Source of the DNA: Daldinia sp. FL1419
Taxonomy: Eukaryota; Ascomycota; Sordariomycetes; Xylariales; Hypoxylaceae
NCBI GenBank assembly: GCA_025201765.1
Contig: MU623453.1
Coordinates: forward strand, 1-64,000
DNA length: 64,000 nucleotides
Direction of reading: 5' to 3'
Of this stretch, positions 12,932 through 23,126 are shown one piece after another. The notes below the pieces were generated by a model. It did not search any database and had not been told where the DNA came from. It saw only the letters and a program-made list of their open reading frames with translations. Made by a program: the position numbers and the translations under genes. Numbering within the stretch: the stretch's first letter is position 1; each line of letters starts with the position of its first letter.

Positions 12932-14155
12932 CTACTTGCCCTTGCCCTTAGGCAAAGCCTCGTTCTCGCCAAGCTCCCTCACGAAGATCTTTGCACGACC
13001 CTCACCGCTGTATTCCTCCATGCCCGTTTCGAAACCAGGGCACACGCCGACGGCGAGGTATCGTCCGTCTGAGCTGAAAGCGAGCGCCGCGACACTGTCT
13101 ACGAATTTCTGGTACACCTTCATGCGGCGCTTGGCCTCAGCATCCCAGAGAGCGACGGTGGCGTCACCGCCGCCACTGGCAAAAGTGCTGCCGTGGATCG
13201 GGTGGAAAGCGAGAGCGTTGACGGGGTACACGACATCTGTACTACTGCCGTTGGGTTGCGGGTGCGCTGTGCGGTGGCACTTGAAGGCGTATTTGCGGGC
13301 TTGGGACTCGGCGCTGGCATCGAACCATTCTACCGCTACACGTCCTTCAATCGATGAGGTCGCATAGCCGGCATCCGAAGGCATGGTTGCTACGGCTCGC
13401 GTTAGGAATTTGAGGGAAGACTCGCGCTGCTGCCATGGCTGCGGCGGTTCTCCGGATTGTGAGACCAGCGCGCTCGAGAGGGCGGATAGATCGTAGATGT
13501 GAACTAGTCGCGACGTCATGGCTACGACTACCTTAGACGGGCTGGCGGCCATGGCGTGCGGCTTTCCAGGTAGAGGAACGATTAGAGGGGAGAGGGAGGA
13601 GTTTGCGGGATCGTGTACGTGTAAGGTGTTGTCCCAGGAGGCGGATACGAGTATAGCTGCGGCAGGTTAGCTTAATGATGCTATTTTCGTTATTCCTCTC
13701 GAGGAGCAAATAGGCTCACAGCGTTCTTTGTCATATACAACTCTACGTACGGGTGCAGCGTGCTTGCTTAAGGTAGTCTGCTCGCCGCTCTCGAGGTCGA
13801 TGCGCCGAACTTGCCAGTCCATGCCGGCGCTGAAAGCTTCGTTGCCATCCTTCCCAAAGCACACATCCAACACCGGCGCGCGATGTCCAAACGTTTGTAG
13901 CAGGGCGCCGTGGCTTCCGTCTTCGTTGTTTTGGAGCGTGTCGTAGAGGTAGACTTTCTTGTCCCAGGCAGAAGCTAATAGGCGCGACGGCGAGTCTGGC
14001 GAAAAAGCGAGCGCCGAGATGGCGTCGTTGGGCGGTTGCGCGAGCTCGAACTGCGTTGCTATTTTCGCGTTTGTTAGCATAAGCGCCAATCATACGGCTC
14101 GACGACGGATCTAAATCGCGTAGTAAAAGGTGATTGACGTACCGGGTGGTGCCAT
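12932..14155 (-). CDS. BUB3: Spindle checkpoint WD40 protein Bub3
   Basis: Minus-strand exons 14143-14155 (13 nt, MAPP plus one base), 13720-14058 and 12932-13656 give 358 residues. Bub3 is a seven-bladed WD40 propeller that binds Bub1 and BubR1/Mad3 and recruits them to phosphorylated kinetochores. Evidence includes the opening pattern FELAQPPNDAISALAFSP, repeats such as LLASAWDKKVYLYD and LVSASWDNTLHVHD, and the signature SIEGRVAVEWFD, which is the Bub3 form of the conserved EGR(V/I)AVE(Y/F)F motif. A blade further on reads FASGGGDATVALWD. All three exon junctions keep the frame. The first exon is very short and easily missed by gene finders. RAE1 is the closest alternative, but the EGRVAVE context favours Bub3. 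Confidence 0.92.
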
Positions 14156-14539
14156 GATGCCTTGGGGATTTTTACGTGGTGAAATACGAAAGAGGATGAA
14201 GCTCTCTAGTAATTGAAATAATTATGTAGCAAAGTAAATATCAATAGGTACCTAGGTAGGTACATTAGCAACTTTACAGGGGTATGAATTACCCCAGCGA
14301 TAAGACAAAGCTCGGTCCCCACTCTTACTGGTGTCCACTTTAATTTTCCCCGAAGCTCATCCAAGTGGGATGGAGGGGCAATTATCAATTGTGCCTGTAG
14401 CTTCCCTTTAACCTTTCCCATTTATTACTTTCTTCGGCGTGCACTCCCGACGCCGATTTTCCTCACTCTTTTACACTTCGAAGTCCTAAATCTTAGCTTA
14501 ACTATACCAGCTAAACTCTCATAATTATACATTCACAAT
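14156..14539. other. Divergent promoter region BUB3/GPN2
   Basis: A 384-bp gap between divergent genes that must hold both promoters. A CCTAGGTAGGTAC motif lies at about 14251-14263. A pyrimidine-rich stretch precedes the GPN2 start. Confidence 0.5.
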
Positions 14540-15727
14540 ATGCCCTTTGCACAACTTGTCTTGGGGAGTCCAGGCTCAGGAAAGAGTACTTATTGCGATG
14601 GCAGTAAGCTATCCCAACTAATCTAGTCCTTTGTATAATTTCCTTGTTACGTACCCGAGTTTTCTAACTGGCTCATAGTGCACCAGTTCATGAGCGCGAT
14701 AGGGCGCGAATGCTCCGTCGTGAACCTAGATCCTGCGAACGACCACACGAGTTATCCCTGTGCCTTGGATATCCGCGACCTAATCACTCTCGAAGAGATC
14801 ATGAGCGACGATCAGCTTGGCCCAAACGGCGGTATATTATATGCGTTTGAAGAGCTCGAGAATAACATGGAATGGCTCGAGAATGGGTTGAAGGAGTTGG
14901 GTGAATCATATATTCTATTCGACTGTCCCGGCCAAGTCGAGCTATATACGCATCATAACTCACTACGAAATATTTTCTTTAAGCTCCAAAAGTTGGGCTA
15001 CCGAGTACGCGTCTAACGTAGCCGAGTATCTTTCTAGGCTATAGTCGCTAATAGATTACAGCTCGTCGCCGTCCATCTTTCCGATAGCTTCTGCCTCACC
15101 CAACCTTCTCTCTATATTTCCAACCTACTACTGACCCTTCGCGCCATGCTCCAGATGGACCTTCCTCACATAAACGTCCTGACCAAGATAGACAAAGTCG
15201 CATCTTACGATCCACTACCATTCAACCTCGATTACTACACCGAAGTCCAAGACCTTTCGTATCTTATGGAAGTCCTCGAAGAGGAATCGCCTGCAATGCG
15301 TAGTGATAAGTTCCGTAGACTAAACGAAGCTGTCGCAAACCTGGTGGAGAGTTTTTCCCTAGTGCGTTTCGAGGTCCTCGCTGTTGAGAATAAGAAGAGC
15401 ATGACGCATCTTTTGCGGGTTATCGACAGAGCGAGCGGTTACGTCTTCGGTGGTGCGGAGGGCGCAAACGACTCTGTCTGGCAGGTTGCAATGCGCAACG
15501 AAGGATCAATGATGGAAGTTCAGGACATCCAAGAGAGATGGGTCGACTCGAAAGATGCATACGATGCGGCGGAGGAGAAGGAATGGGAGGAGCAGCGTAG
15601 AGGAATGGAGGGCGACACGGGCACCACCACACCAGATCTAATCCCAGATGATGATGATGACGAATTCGACGGAATGCCACCACCGACGGGCGATAGCGGA
15701 ATCAAGGTAGTTCGCAAAAAGCAGTGA
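14540..15727 (+). CDS. GPN2: GPN-loop GTPase 2
   Basis: Three exons (14540-14603, 14679-15004, 15062-15727) give 351 residues. GPN GTPases help assemble and import RNA polymerase II (and III). The P-loop GSPGSGKST is at residues 9-17. The family-defining Gly-Pro-Asn loop (LGPNGG) is at about 69-71. The G3 motif is DCPGQVE and the G4 motif is TKID. The C-terminal tail is acidic with a poly-Asp run. The length and the LGSPGSGKSTYC start match GPN2 better than GPN1 (Npa3, which has a longer tail) or GPN3. The stop codon lies 7 bp from the stop of POP5 on the other strand, so the two transcripts must overlap. Confidence 0.93.
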
Positions 15728-15734
15728 TATCCTC

Positions 15735-16362
15735 TCAGCCGTCGCTTATTTCCCCCATCTCCACGTCACTACCGTCGTCTCCAACGTCTGGTAAGTCTGC
15801 CATAGCAATTTCACGTTGCGGTAATTCAAATTCCCCAAACATATTACTGAAGGAATCCTTAGCCTTCTCCTTGTGGTCGTTCTCCGCCTCGAAGATAAGA
15901 TTCCGAGCGCGTCGGATGGCTTCTTCCTCTGCTTTACGCATAGTACCACTTACGTGGACAACACGGAAGATGCATGGTTTCCCATTCTTGATGGGGGTGC
16001 TGTTCATGAATGTGAGAGCAGCCCAGACTAAGCGATACGATGATCGCGAAATGCGTAAGATAAAAGTAGAGGTGGCGTGAGAGAAGTATTTAACTAGTAA
16101 CAACAATGTGAGCTACGTATAAGTCGTAACAAGTTTATACCGCTGACTTACCTCCTAAGTTTCCTCCCTCAATAAGCCCCGAGCCGTAGTCTCCGAACAA
16201 ACTAGCAACCTCTGCGCGTATGCCCCTGAGGAGACTTGCGGGGTTGAGCTGGTCGGTAGTAGGTTGGTTGATAACTACAACATCGGGAAGATCGGAACGG
16301 CCACCGAGTTCGTTCGGGTAGAGGATCTTGACTAGGAGGTAGCGCTCCTTGATTCGGACCAT
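15735..16362 (-). CDS. POP5: Ribonuclease P/MRP subunit Pop5
   Basis: Minus-strand exons 16152-16362 and 15735-16093 give 189 residues. Pop5 is a small protein of RNase P and RNase MRP, which mature tRNA 5' ends and process pre-rRNA. The protein starts MVRIKERYLLVKILYP, the typical Rpp14/Pop5 opening. It continues with FGDYGSGLIEG and, across the intron, VKYFSHATSTFILRISRSS and RLVWAALTFM. The C-terminal tail is acidic (DGSDVEMGE). The intron uses GTAAGT to ACTAG and keeps frame. The gene converges with GPN2. Confidence 0.9.
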
Positions 16363-17103
16363 CGTTTCTTATGAAACCATATATCTTCCAATTTTTCTGG
16401 GGATTACTTGGTGCAATGGGACCACAAGCATATATCGGATACCCCTTGACACGTGACAACCGCGTTTGCGGAAATGGAGATGAGTGAAGTTGCGGATCGA
16501 AAAGTTACGAAGCAGGTAAAATTTCCCGCTGTTGCAGGAAGCTTTATCTTATCAGAGTTAGGTGGAGAACTCGTCGTCGGTTAGATCCACTTAGGTACAT
16601 TGAGCTTGACGTTGTGTAGCTATGGTACTTACCTATTGTACAGTGGACCTACCTATTTAGAAGATACCTATGATACAAGTAGTTAACGCTTTCTATTTTG
16701 ATGTATCACTTGTGCAAGTCGCAGTTACTTAGACCAATTATATGTCAAGATCTTAGACGGCAACTTATATGAATCGATACTCTCGCTAAATTTTACTAAC
16801 CTGTTTTAATGAGATTTTAAAACGATTATAAGCGTTTTGCCCCTCTTATGAGAAGAAGAACCAGTTTAAACTGAGCAAAAGCCGACGTATACTGGCCCCG
16901 CATTTGCACTGTACCAATGATGCTTCTCTCTTATACACCCACCATACAAGTCCAAAGACTCACTTATACCAAGAATCTTCGTTATATATGACTCAATTCA
17001 ATGTCTATTAGAACAGGCTGATACTTTATTTTTTATTTTTCGAGTAAAGTCGGATTTATATTATAGTTTAATCTCGCAACCATCAGATCAACCGTCGACA
17101 ACT
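16363..17103. other. Intergenic region, divergent promoters
   Basis: 741 bp between the divergent POP5 and gephyrin genes. TACCTA-type motifs occur near 16590-16670. No gene is recognised. Confidence 0.5.
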
Positions 17104-19253
17104 ATGGCTAATACTACTCTAAGGGTCGCATTACTCATCGTCTCCACGACGGCGGCCAGGGATCCATCAACCGACGCTTCTCAGGCAGTGCTAAGCAGTG
17201 TCCTGGAGGAAGAAGGCGACGGAAAATGGGACCTTGTCGATACCAAGATTGTTCCCGATGTCGTCACTCAAATTCAACGGCAGCTAATGTTGTGGGCAGA
17301 TGTCGCCGCAGAAACCATTAATCTCATACTTACCACTGGGGGAACTGGCTTCGCGGTGGCAGACAATACACCAGAGGTATACAATATGAGCCCAGTACAT
17401 TATATGGTTGAGTGTTGCAGCAGTCTCGCTAACTTAACTCAGGCTGTTTCTGCCCTACTTCATAAACCCGCGTCTGGTATTGTCCACGGCATGTTGGCAG
17501 CTTCTTTAAATGTTACTCCATGTCAGTACACGAGTTGCACGCCATATTGTTAGAACGTCTACTGAGATTATAAGTTGCTATGATGTCTCGCCCAGTTGCG
17601 GGTGTTAGGAACAAGTCGCTTATAATAACACTTCCGGGGTCCCCAAAAGGAGCCCGAGAAAACCTACAGGCAGTTTTGAAGACACTACCCCACGCATGCC
17701 TCCAGGCTGCGGGTATGGACTCGAGATCATTGCATGCCGGCGGTGTTAAGAAACTCGAGGCAGAAGCAGGAATAAAGTCTGGCGGAGGGCACTCGCATTC
17801 TCACGATCATCGTCATGATCACGGAAATAGCCATCCACCTGGCCATAGCCACGGGCATAGTCACGGCCACGGCCATTTAGTCAGACACACGACACCCAAC
17901 GCAAATCCAATGTCAAATGACCCAAGTCTAGGCCCTAGCCGTAGGAATAGAGAATCCCCGTTTCCGATGCTTTCGGTCGACGATGCGTTAAGCAAGATCA
18001 AGGACTACACGCCACTACCAGAAGCCGCCACATTAAAAGTTGACAACTCGCTACCTGGTCATGTCTTGGCTGAAGATGTGCAAGCAAGAGAAAATGTGCC
18101 CGCATTTAGAGCAAGTATCGTCGATGGCTATGCGGTTGTTGTGCCCAAAGATGGAAATTTGAAAGGCGTTTTCCCCGTCGTCTCGGTGTCTCATGCCTCA
18201 CCGGGGGGAGTTAAGCCATTAAAGGAAGGGGAAATCACTAGGATTACTACAGGAGCACCACTACCCCCAGGGGCTACGTCCGTCATTATGGTAGAAGACA
18301 CAATTCTGAAGACAATGGCCGACGATGGTAAAGAAGAAAAAGAGGTGGAGATCCTTGCTGATAACGTACAAGAAGGAGAGAATATCCGAGAAGTCGGCAG
18401 TGATATCGAGGCAGGGACGGTTATTCTCAGCAAGGGCGAACAAGTGTCTGCCGTTGGCGGTGAAATAGGTCTTCTGGCTGCCGTTGGCGTTGCTGAAGTG
18501 AAGGCTTACCGCAAGCCAGTCATAGGAGTATTATCTACTGGAGACGAAATCGTCCAGCACGATCGGCCTGGGGATTTACGGCTCGGCGAAGTACGCGATA
18601 CCAACCGGATCACCCTAATGACCGCTGCGAAGGAGTGTGGATACGAAGTTGTCGATCTAGGAATCGCAGCAGATAAGCCCGGTACTCTGGAAGAGACTTT
18701 AAGGGACGCACTACGGCGCGTTGACTTCATCATCACTACGGGCGGAGTCTCAATGGGCGAGCTTGACCTATTGAAGCCGACAATTGAAAGATCGCTGGGC
18801 GGCACAATCCATTTCGGTCGCGTCGCAATGAAACCAGGCAAACCGACAACTTTTGCTACTGTTCCGGTCAAGAACAATGCTGGCGAGCGAGTAACGAAAG
18901 TCATATTTTCCCTGCCTGGAAATCCGGCGTCCGCCATCGTCACGTTCCATCTCTTCGTTTTGCCTTCTCTTCACCAAATATCAGGTATTTCGCCGGCCGG
19001 TCTAACGAGGGTTCCCGTCACGCTCGCACACGATTTTATCTTGGATAAGGCGAGGCCCGAATACCACCGTGCTATCGTTTCGGTGAGTAAAGATGGGAAC
19101 TTAGTTGCCGCGAGCACAGGCGGCCAACGAAGTTCTAGGGTTGGTAGTCTGAGAGGTGCCAATTGTTTACTATGTATGCCGAGTGGCAAGGAGCCTCTAA
19201 GGAAGGGAGCCAGAGTCGATGCGCTTCTGATGGGCGGCATTAGGAGCGAATGA
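17104..19253 (+). CDS. cnxE: Gephyrin-type molybdenum cofactor biosynthesis protein (MogA-MoeA fusion)
   Basis: Three exons (17104-17376, 17443-17521, 17575-19253) give 676 residues. The enzyme adenylates molybdopterin (N-terminal MogA/Cnx1G-like domain, residues 1 to about 185) and then inserts molybdate (C-terminal MoeA/Cnx1E-like domain, about 245-676). MogA signatures include ILTTGGTGF and LIITLPGSPKGA. MoeA signatures include FRASIVDGYAV, TGAPLPPGA, GVLSTGDE, ITTGGVSMGE and SLPGNPAS. Between the domains, residues 190-218 are very rich in His and Gly. The order MogA then MoeA is that of fungal CnxE and animal gephyrin; plant Cnx1 has it reversed. The product is needed for nitrate reductase and other molybdoenzymes. 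Confidence 0.95.
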
Positions 19254-19567
19254 TCGACATTTGAATTCGTCGCCGCGCACCAAATTTCACTATCAATACA
19301 CCAAAGTGGTTTTAACCCATCAATGCACGCCCTTATACTATTATATTATTATACTATTATGCTATTATACACAGATTATCGTTTGCAATTCGCATCATAT
19401 CATTGGTTATTTCGACCAAAAAGACTAGGATGTCTACCCACGATGGCGTTTTAACTAGGGCTGCAACTATCCGCGGCCCCATCCAGCAAATTTTAGTGCT
19501 ATAACGTATTGTAGCGACGAAGAAATTTCAGCATCTGAGATTCATCTCTCACACTGGTTCATAAAAC

Positions 19568-19652
19568 GGGCTTGTGGTTTAGTGGTATAATACTCCCTTA
19601 GCAAGTTCTGATAACTTGGGAGTGGTCCGGGGTTCGATTCCCCGCGAGTCCA
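19568..19652 (+). tRNA. tRNA-Ala (AGC) with a 13-nt intron
   Basis: A full cloverleaf can be drawn. The acceptor stem GGGCTTG pairs with CGAGTCC and contains the G3:U70 wobble pair that is the alanine identity element; the discriminator is A. The anticodon stem CTCCC/GGGAG encloses TTAGCA, so the anticodon is AGC. A 13-nt intron (19604-19616) sits after position 37, the usual place. The T-arm is CGGGG-TTCGATT-CCCCG and contains the B box. The D-arm (GTTTAGTGGTATAAT) is weak, with three pairs including a wobble. A T-rich stretch that could end Pol III transcription follows at 19682. Confidence 0.9.
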
Positions 19653-19655
19653 TCG

Positions 19656-19681
19656 TTGGAGGTTTGATTCCTCCTGTGCCA
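19656..19681 (+). other. Orphan tRNA-like T-arm plus acceptor 3' strand
   Basis: Four bases after the tRNA-Ala ends there is GGAGG-TTTGATT-CCTCC followed by TGTGCCA. This looks like the T-arm and 3' acceptor strand of a second tRNA, without a 5' half. The T-loop differs from consensus at one base. The 3' strand does not pair with the tRNA-Ala acceptor 5' strand. It is probably a tRNA relic. Confidence 0.55.
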
Positions 19682-20139
19682 TATTTTTATTCTCTTTTTC
19701 TTTTGGCCATGCTCAAATAATGGCGGTTTTAATACGACGGCACTAGTGCGCAGAAATCTTTTTACATGCTGGGTTCTCAACGGTTAGAATAACATGATAA
19801 TATAAAATCATGAATACCTACCACTGTGTTTGAATTCGCATCCGGAATTAGGAAGTTCATATACATTTCAATTACTCTAAATTAGACGAATGCGGTCGTC
19901 GAATATCCAATCTATCGACGCATAGGAGATCATAATATCGTTGCCTCGTGTGTGCCAGTCTTTAACCCCCTTTCTATCCTAAATACGATGTTGGTACCAT
20001 TCACATACCAAAAGAAAATAGGCCAATCTATATACCCAACGGACCTGAAAATCCTAATTTCTATGCAAATAAATAGTTAATGCGATCATATGCGTACCTT
20101 ATCTAACTTCTTCCCTGAATATGATGCTTTGAAAATGCA

Positions 20140-22027
20140 TCATTCCGATATAGTGGGATACAATCCAGCTTCCTCGTTTCGTAAGTCGGGCCTGTTCTTG
20201 CTCGCCATGGTATCATTCTCAACTACAACACTAGGCACATGTTTTCTTGGTACCCAGAGGAGTTGTATAATCCCAATTAACGCAACGCCAGAGCAGCTAA
20301 ACCACGCGGCAGCCGAACCGCCAGCGCTATAGATGATGCCTACTAGTGGCGGAGATATGGTTCGAGCTAAACAGCAAGCAGACATAGCTAATCCATTGAC
20401 CTTGCCAAGAACCAGCGGGGATGGCGTGGCATCTTTGATCAAGATGAGCGCACAGGGAATAACGATAATACCGAATAAGCTTTGCAGGATCATAGACAGG
20501 TATATTCCAGGGGATACGAGCGAGGATGGGAAAGCAGAGAGGAAAGGCATAACCACGTATGCCAAGGGGTAGAAGACGATGTTCAGGAGAAAAGACTTCC
20601 AGACTCCGACCTTGTCCACGAAAATCGGGAATATGAAACCCTGAATGAGCAGGCCTAGGACTCCGTTTACCGATAAATAGATTCCTACGTCGTGCACGGT
20701 ATATCCCAACCCGCCGATTAAATCAAGTTGGCCCGGAGCTGTCGCTGGCCTATCTAAGAGATGCGTGGGTAGAAGGGTGTTGAACGCCATCTGATGGTAT
20801 GAAACCAAGACAAGCGCGATGGTTACCATTATGATGGTGAAGTTGAAGGCCCGGCCGTTGAACACCCCGTTTTCCTTCGGGACACTAGGACGAAGCTTGA
20901 TTGAGCGCACAGTCCCAAACGACGATCTCCTCAGGTCGAAGTTCTGCTCAACCGGCACCGGAAGGCTCTCCTCGATAAAAACCGGCCTGTCACTAGCGGC
21001 ACACGAGCGGCTCCGGACAGATGGTCTGCGATCCTTAGGACGCTCGTGGAGAGGAGTGCGCTCGTCGACAGCATCGTCGTCGAAAACGCTCTCGTGAGTG
21101 GCCTTTCGGCTTCGCGGGTTAGTCTCTTCGAGGAAAAGCATCCCCTGTATGATAGCCAGCACGATGACAATTACCGACACCAGATTCGGCAACAGGTAAG
21201 GGTATCTTCCGAAGATACCGTCCGCGGGAAATAGCGAGGGATAGAAGACCGCGGGCTGGGCTAGAAACCCTCCCATGGCGGATCCTATAATCCCTCCCAG
21301 AGTCCAGACGAAGGGCTGCGTGGCGTAGGCCTTTGGCTCGTGCTCCGGTACCTTGACCATTTCCGCAACCATCGTTTGCATCACCTGCGATCGGTCAGTA
21401 CGAACAGCTATTCTCTTTAAAACCCATGCATCTCACGGAGCGGATTCATAGGTCATCGTCGAATTGATTATCCCCCCAAAAAAGAAAAAAAAAAAAAAAC
21501 GGCTTCACTTACAGCAACATTCCCATTCAAAGCCCCGCCAATAAACCGGGCCAACAGCGCAACCCAGTATTCAGTCGCCAAGCCGAAGATGAGGCTGGAA
21601 ATAGCCACGCCGCCGAGCCCGAAGAGGACGACGGGCTTGCGCCCGTACTTGTCCGAGAGGGCGCCCCAGCCGATGGCCGTCAGCGCCTCGGCGACGGCGT
21701 ACGCCGAGACCAGGAGGCCGGCGTAGAAGGACGCGTCGGTGTCGTCGCCGCCGTTGAGGTCCTGCACCATCACGTACGTGTACGCCAGGATCGAGTTGAA
21801 CGCGATGGGCTCCGAGAACCGACATATTGCTGTTGCGGGGGCGGGTGCGATCGGTCAGGATGGGTAAGAAAGAAAGGTGGAAAGAAAATGGCTTTTGTCG
21901 GGCGTGGAAAAGGGGGTGGTTTGGTAGGATGGTAGGTAGGTGGATTGATAGGTTGATTGGGTTACGCACCAAGGATTGTGAGTTGCTTGGTTGGAAAGGC
22001 ATGCGAAGACGACGAATCCGAAGCCAT
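20140..22027 (-). CDS. MFS transporter (ZIFL/YCR023C-like)
   Basis: Minus-strand exons 21970-22027, 21513-21829 and 20140-21384 give 539 residues. It is a major facilitator superfamily permease with about 12 transmembrane helices. The loop between helices 2 and 3 carries the MFS signature GALSDKYGRKP. The pattern RFIGGALNGNVAVMQTMVAE followed by a long hydrophilic central loop (about residues 250-330, with many Arg and Ser) is typical of the fungal group that includes yeast YCR023C and plant zinc-induced-facilitator-like proteins. Substrate is unknown. The first exon is short (MASDSSSSHAFPTKQL). The two introns are 140 and 128 nt, longer than those of neighbouring genes, and the second contains a long A/T homopolymer at 21475-21500. 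Confidence 0.85.
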
Positions 22028-23126
22028 GATCCGTCCTATCTTGTCTCGTCTTGTCTCGTCTTGTCTTGCCCGTCCTGGGCACCTCCCGATCTATCCAGTC
22101 TAGTCTAGTCTAGTTCAGAACTAGACTCTTTCGCTTCGCAGCGAGCCACGATCGACGATGTCCAATTGGGATACGAAGCTGGCTCAGCTTTTGGTCTAGG
22201 GGATTTTCCTCGTTGCTACTACTACTGCTACGACCTCTAGTAGATCACGTCTCTAGTAGATCACGTCGTTGGAGAAGATTGCTGATCGTACCCAGCTTGA
22301 AGAAGATAGGTAAGATACCTAGGTAGCTTAGGGAGGTAAGTGTGGCTTTTTTTTCTTTTTTTTGTTCGTCGCCGTGCGGGGAAGAGTAATGGTTGCTTGC
22401 GAGGTCGGACTCGAGGGATGGCTCGTCGATCACTGACTGTTCTTTGGAGTTTAATCGGCAGAACATCCTTGCAATATATATTTACTATAAACTGGATATG
22501 AATTTGCTACATCAGACGCGTTGGTGGAAGGTAGTGGTGTGGACCTTGTAAAGATTGGACGGCAGGTAGCTTGGGTATAAGGGTAAAAGACTCAAGTTAG
22601 TTATATAAGTAGTTACCTAGTTATAACTACCTAACCAACTAGGTAACTATTGAAATATCAATCTATAAGTTACCTAGGTTGTATCGTATTTGCGAATGGG
22701 CGCTCTATTTGGCCCGTGCATGGCTTCCTGTTAGTGACCCCTTTTATTTTTAATAAGGGGTAACGAGGCCATCAATCTCTATACTGTCGAGTTCGCATTC
22801 TCTCATACAGTCTTTTTAGTTACCTATATACCAAGGTATAGTTTCATTGGTAAAATTGTATAAGTCTCTACATGTAGCATATATGTTTGTAGCTTAAAAT
22901 GATACTCCACGGGTCTATACACCGCCAATATTCATAATATTATTACAATTCGGTAAGTCGAATGTCGGAAGTTCCTCCTAATATACGCCAAAGTTATATA
23001 CCGCCAAGAACACCACGACCAGATCTGTTATACAAATTGCTTATTTAAACATGCAACTTTAATGTTACAATCTGTGGTGCTACATTTCGTATAGCCACCC
23101 CCATTTCTCGGGTTTCGTCGGATTTA
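22028..23126. other. Intergenic region, MFS promoter
   Basis: 1.1 kb upstream of the MFS gene and downstream of the kinase gene. A TCTTG/TCTCG short repeat lies at 22038-22068 and TAGTC repeats at 22098-22113. CTAGTAGATCACGTC occurs twice at about 22237-22269. Several ACCTAGGTA-type motifs lie at 22316-22340 and 22612-22680. No gene is recognised. Confidence 0.5.

Larger units (their letters stand above)
19254..20139. other. Intergenic region with tRNA gene
   Basis: Between the gephyrin and MFS genes, which end towards each other. It holds a TTA-rich microsatellite at about 19331-19371, the tRNA-Ala gene, and an extra tRNA-like hairpin downstream of it. No protein gene is recognised. Confidence 0.6.
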
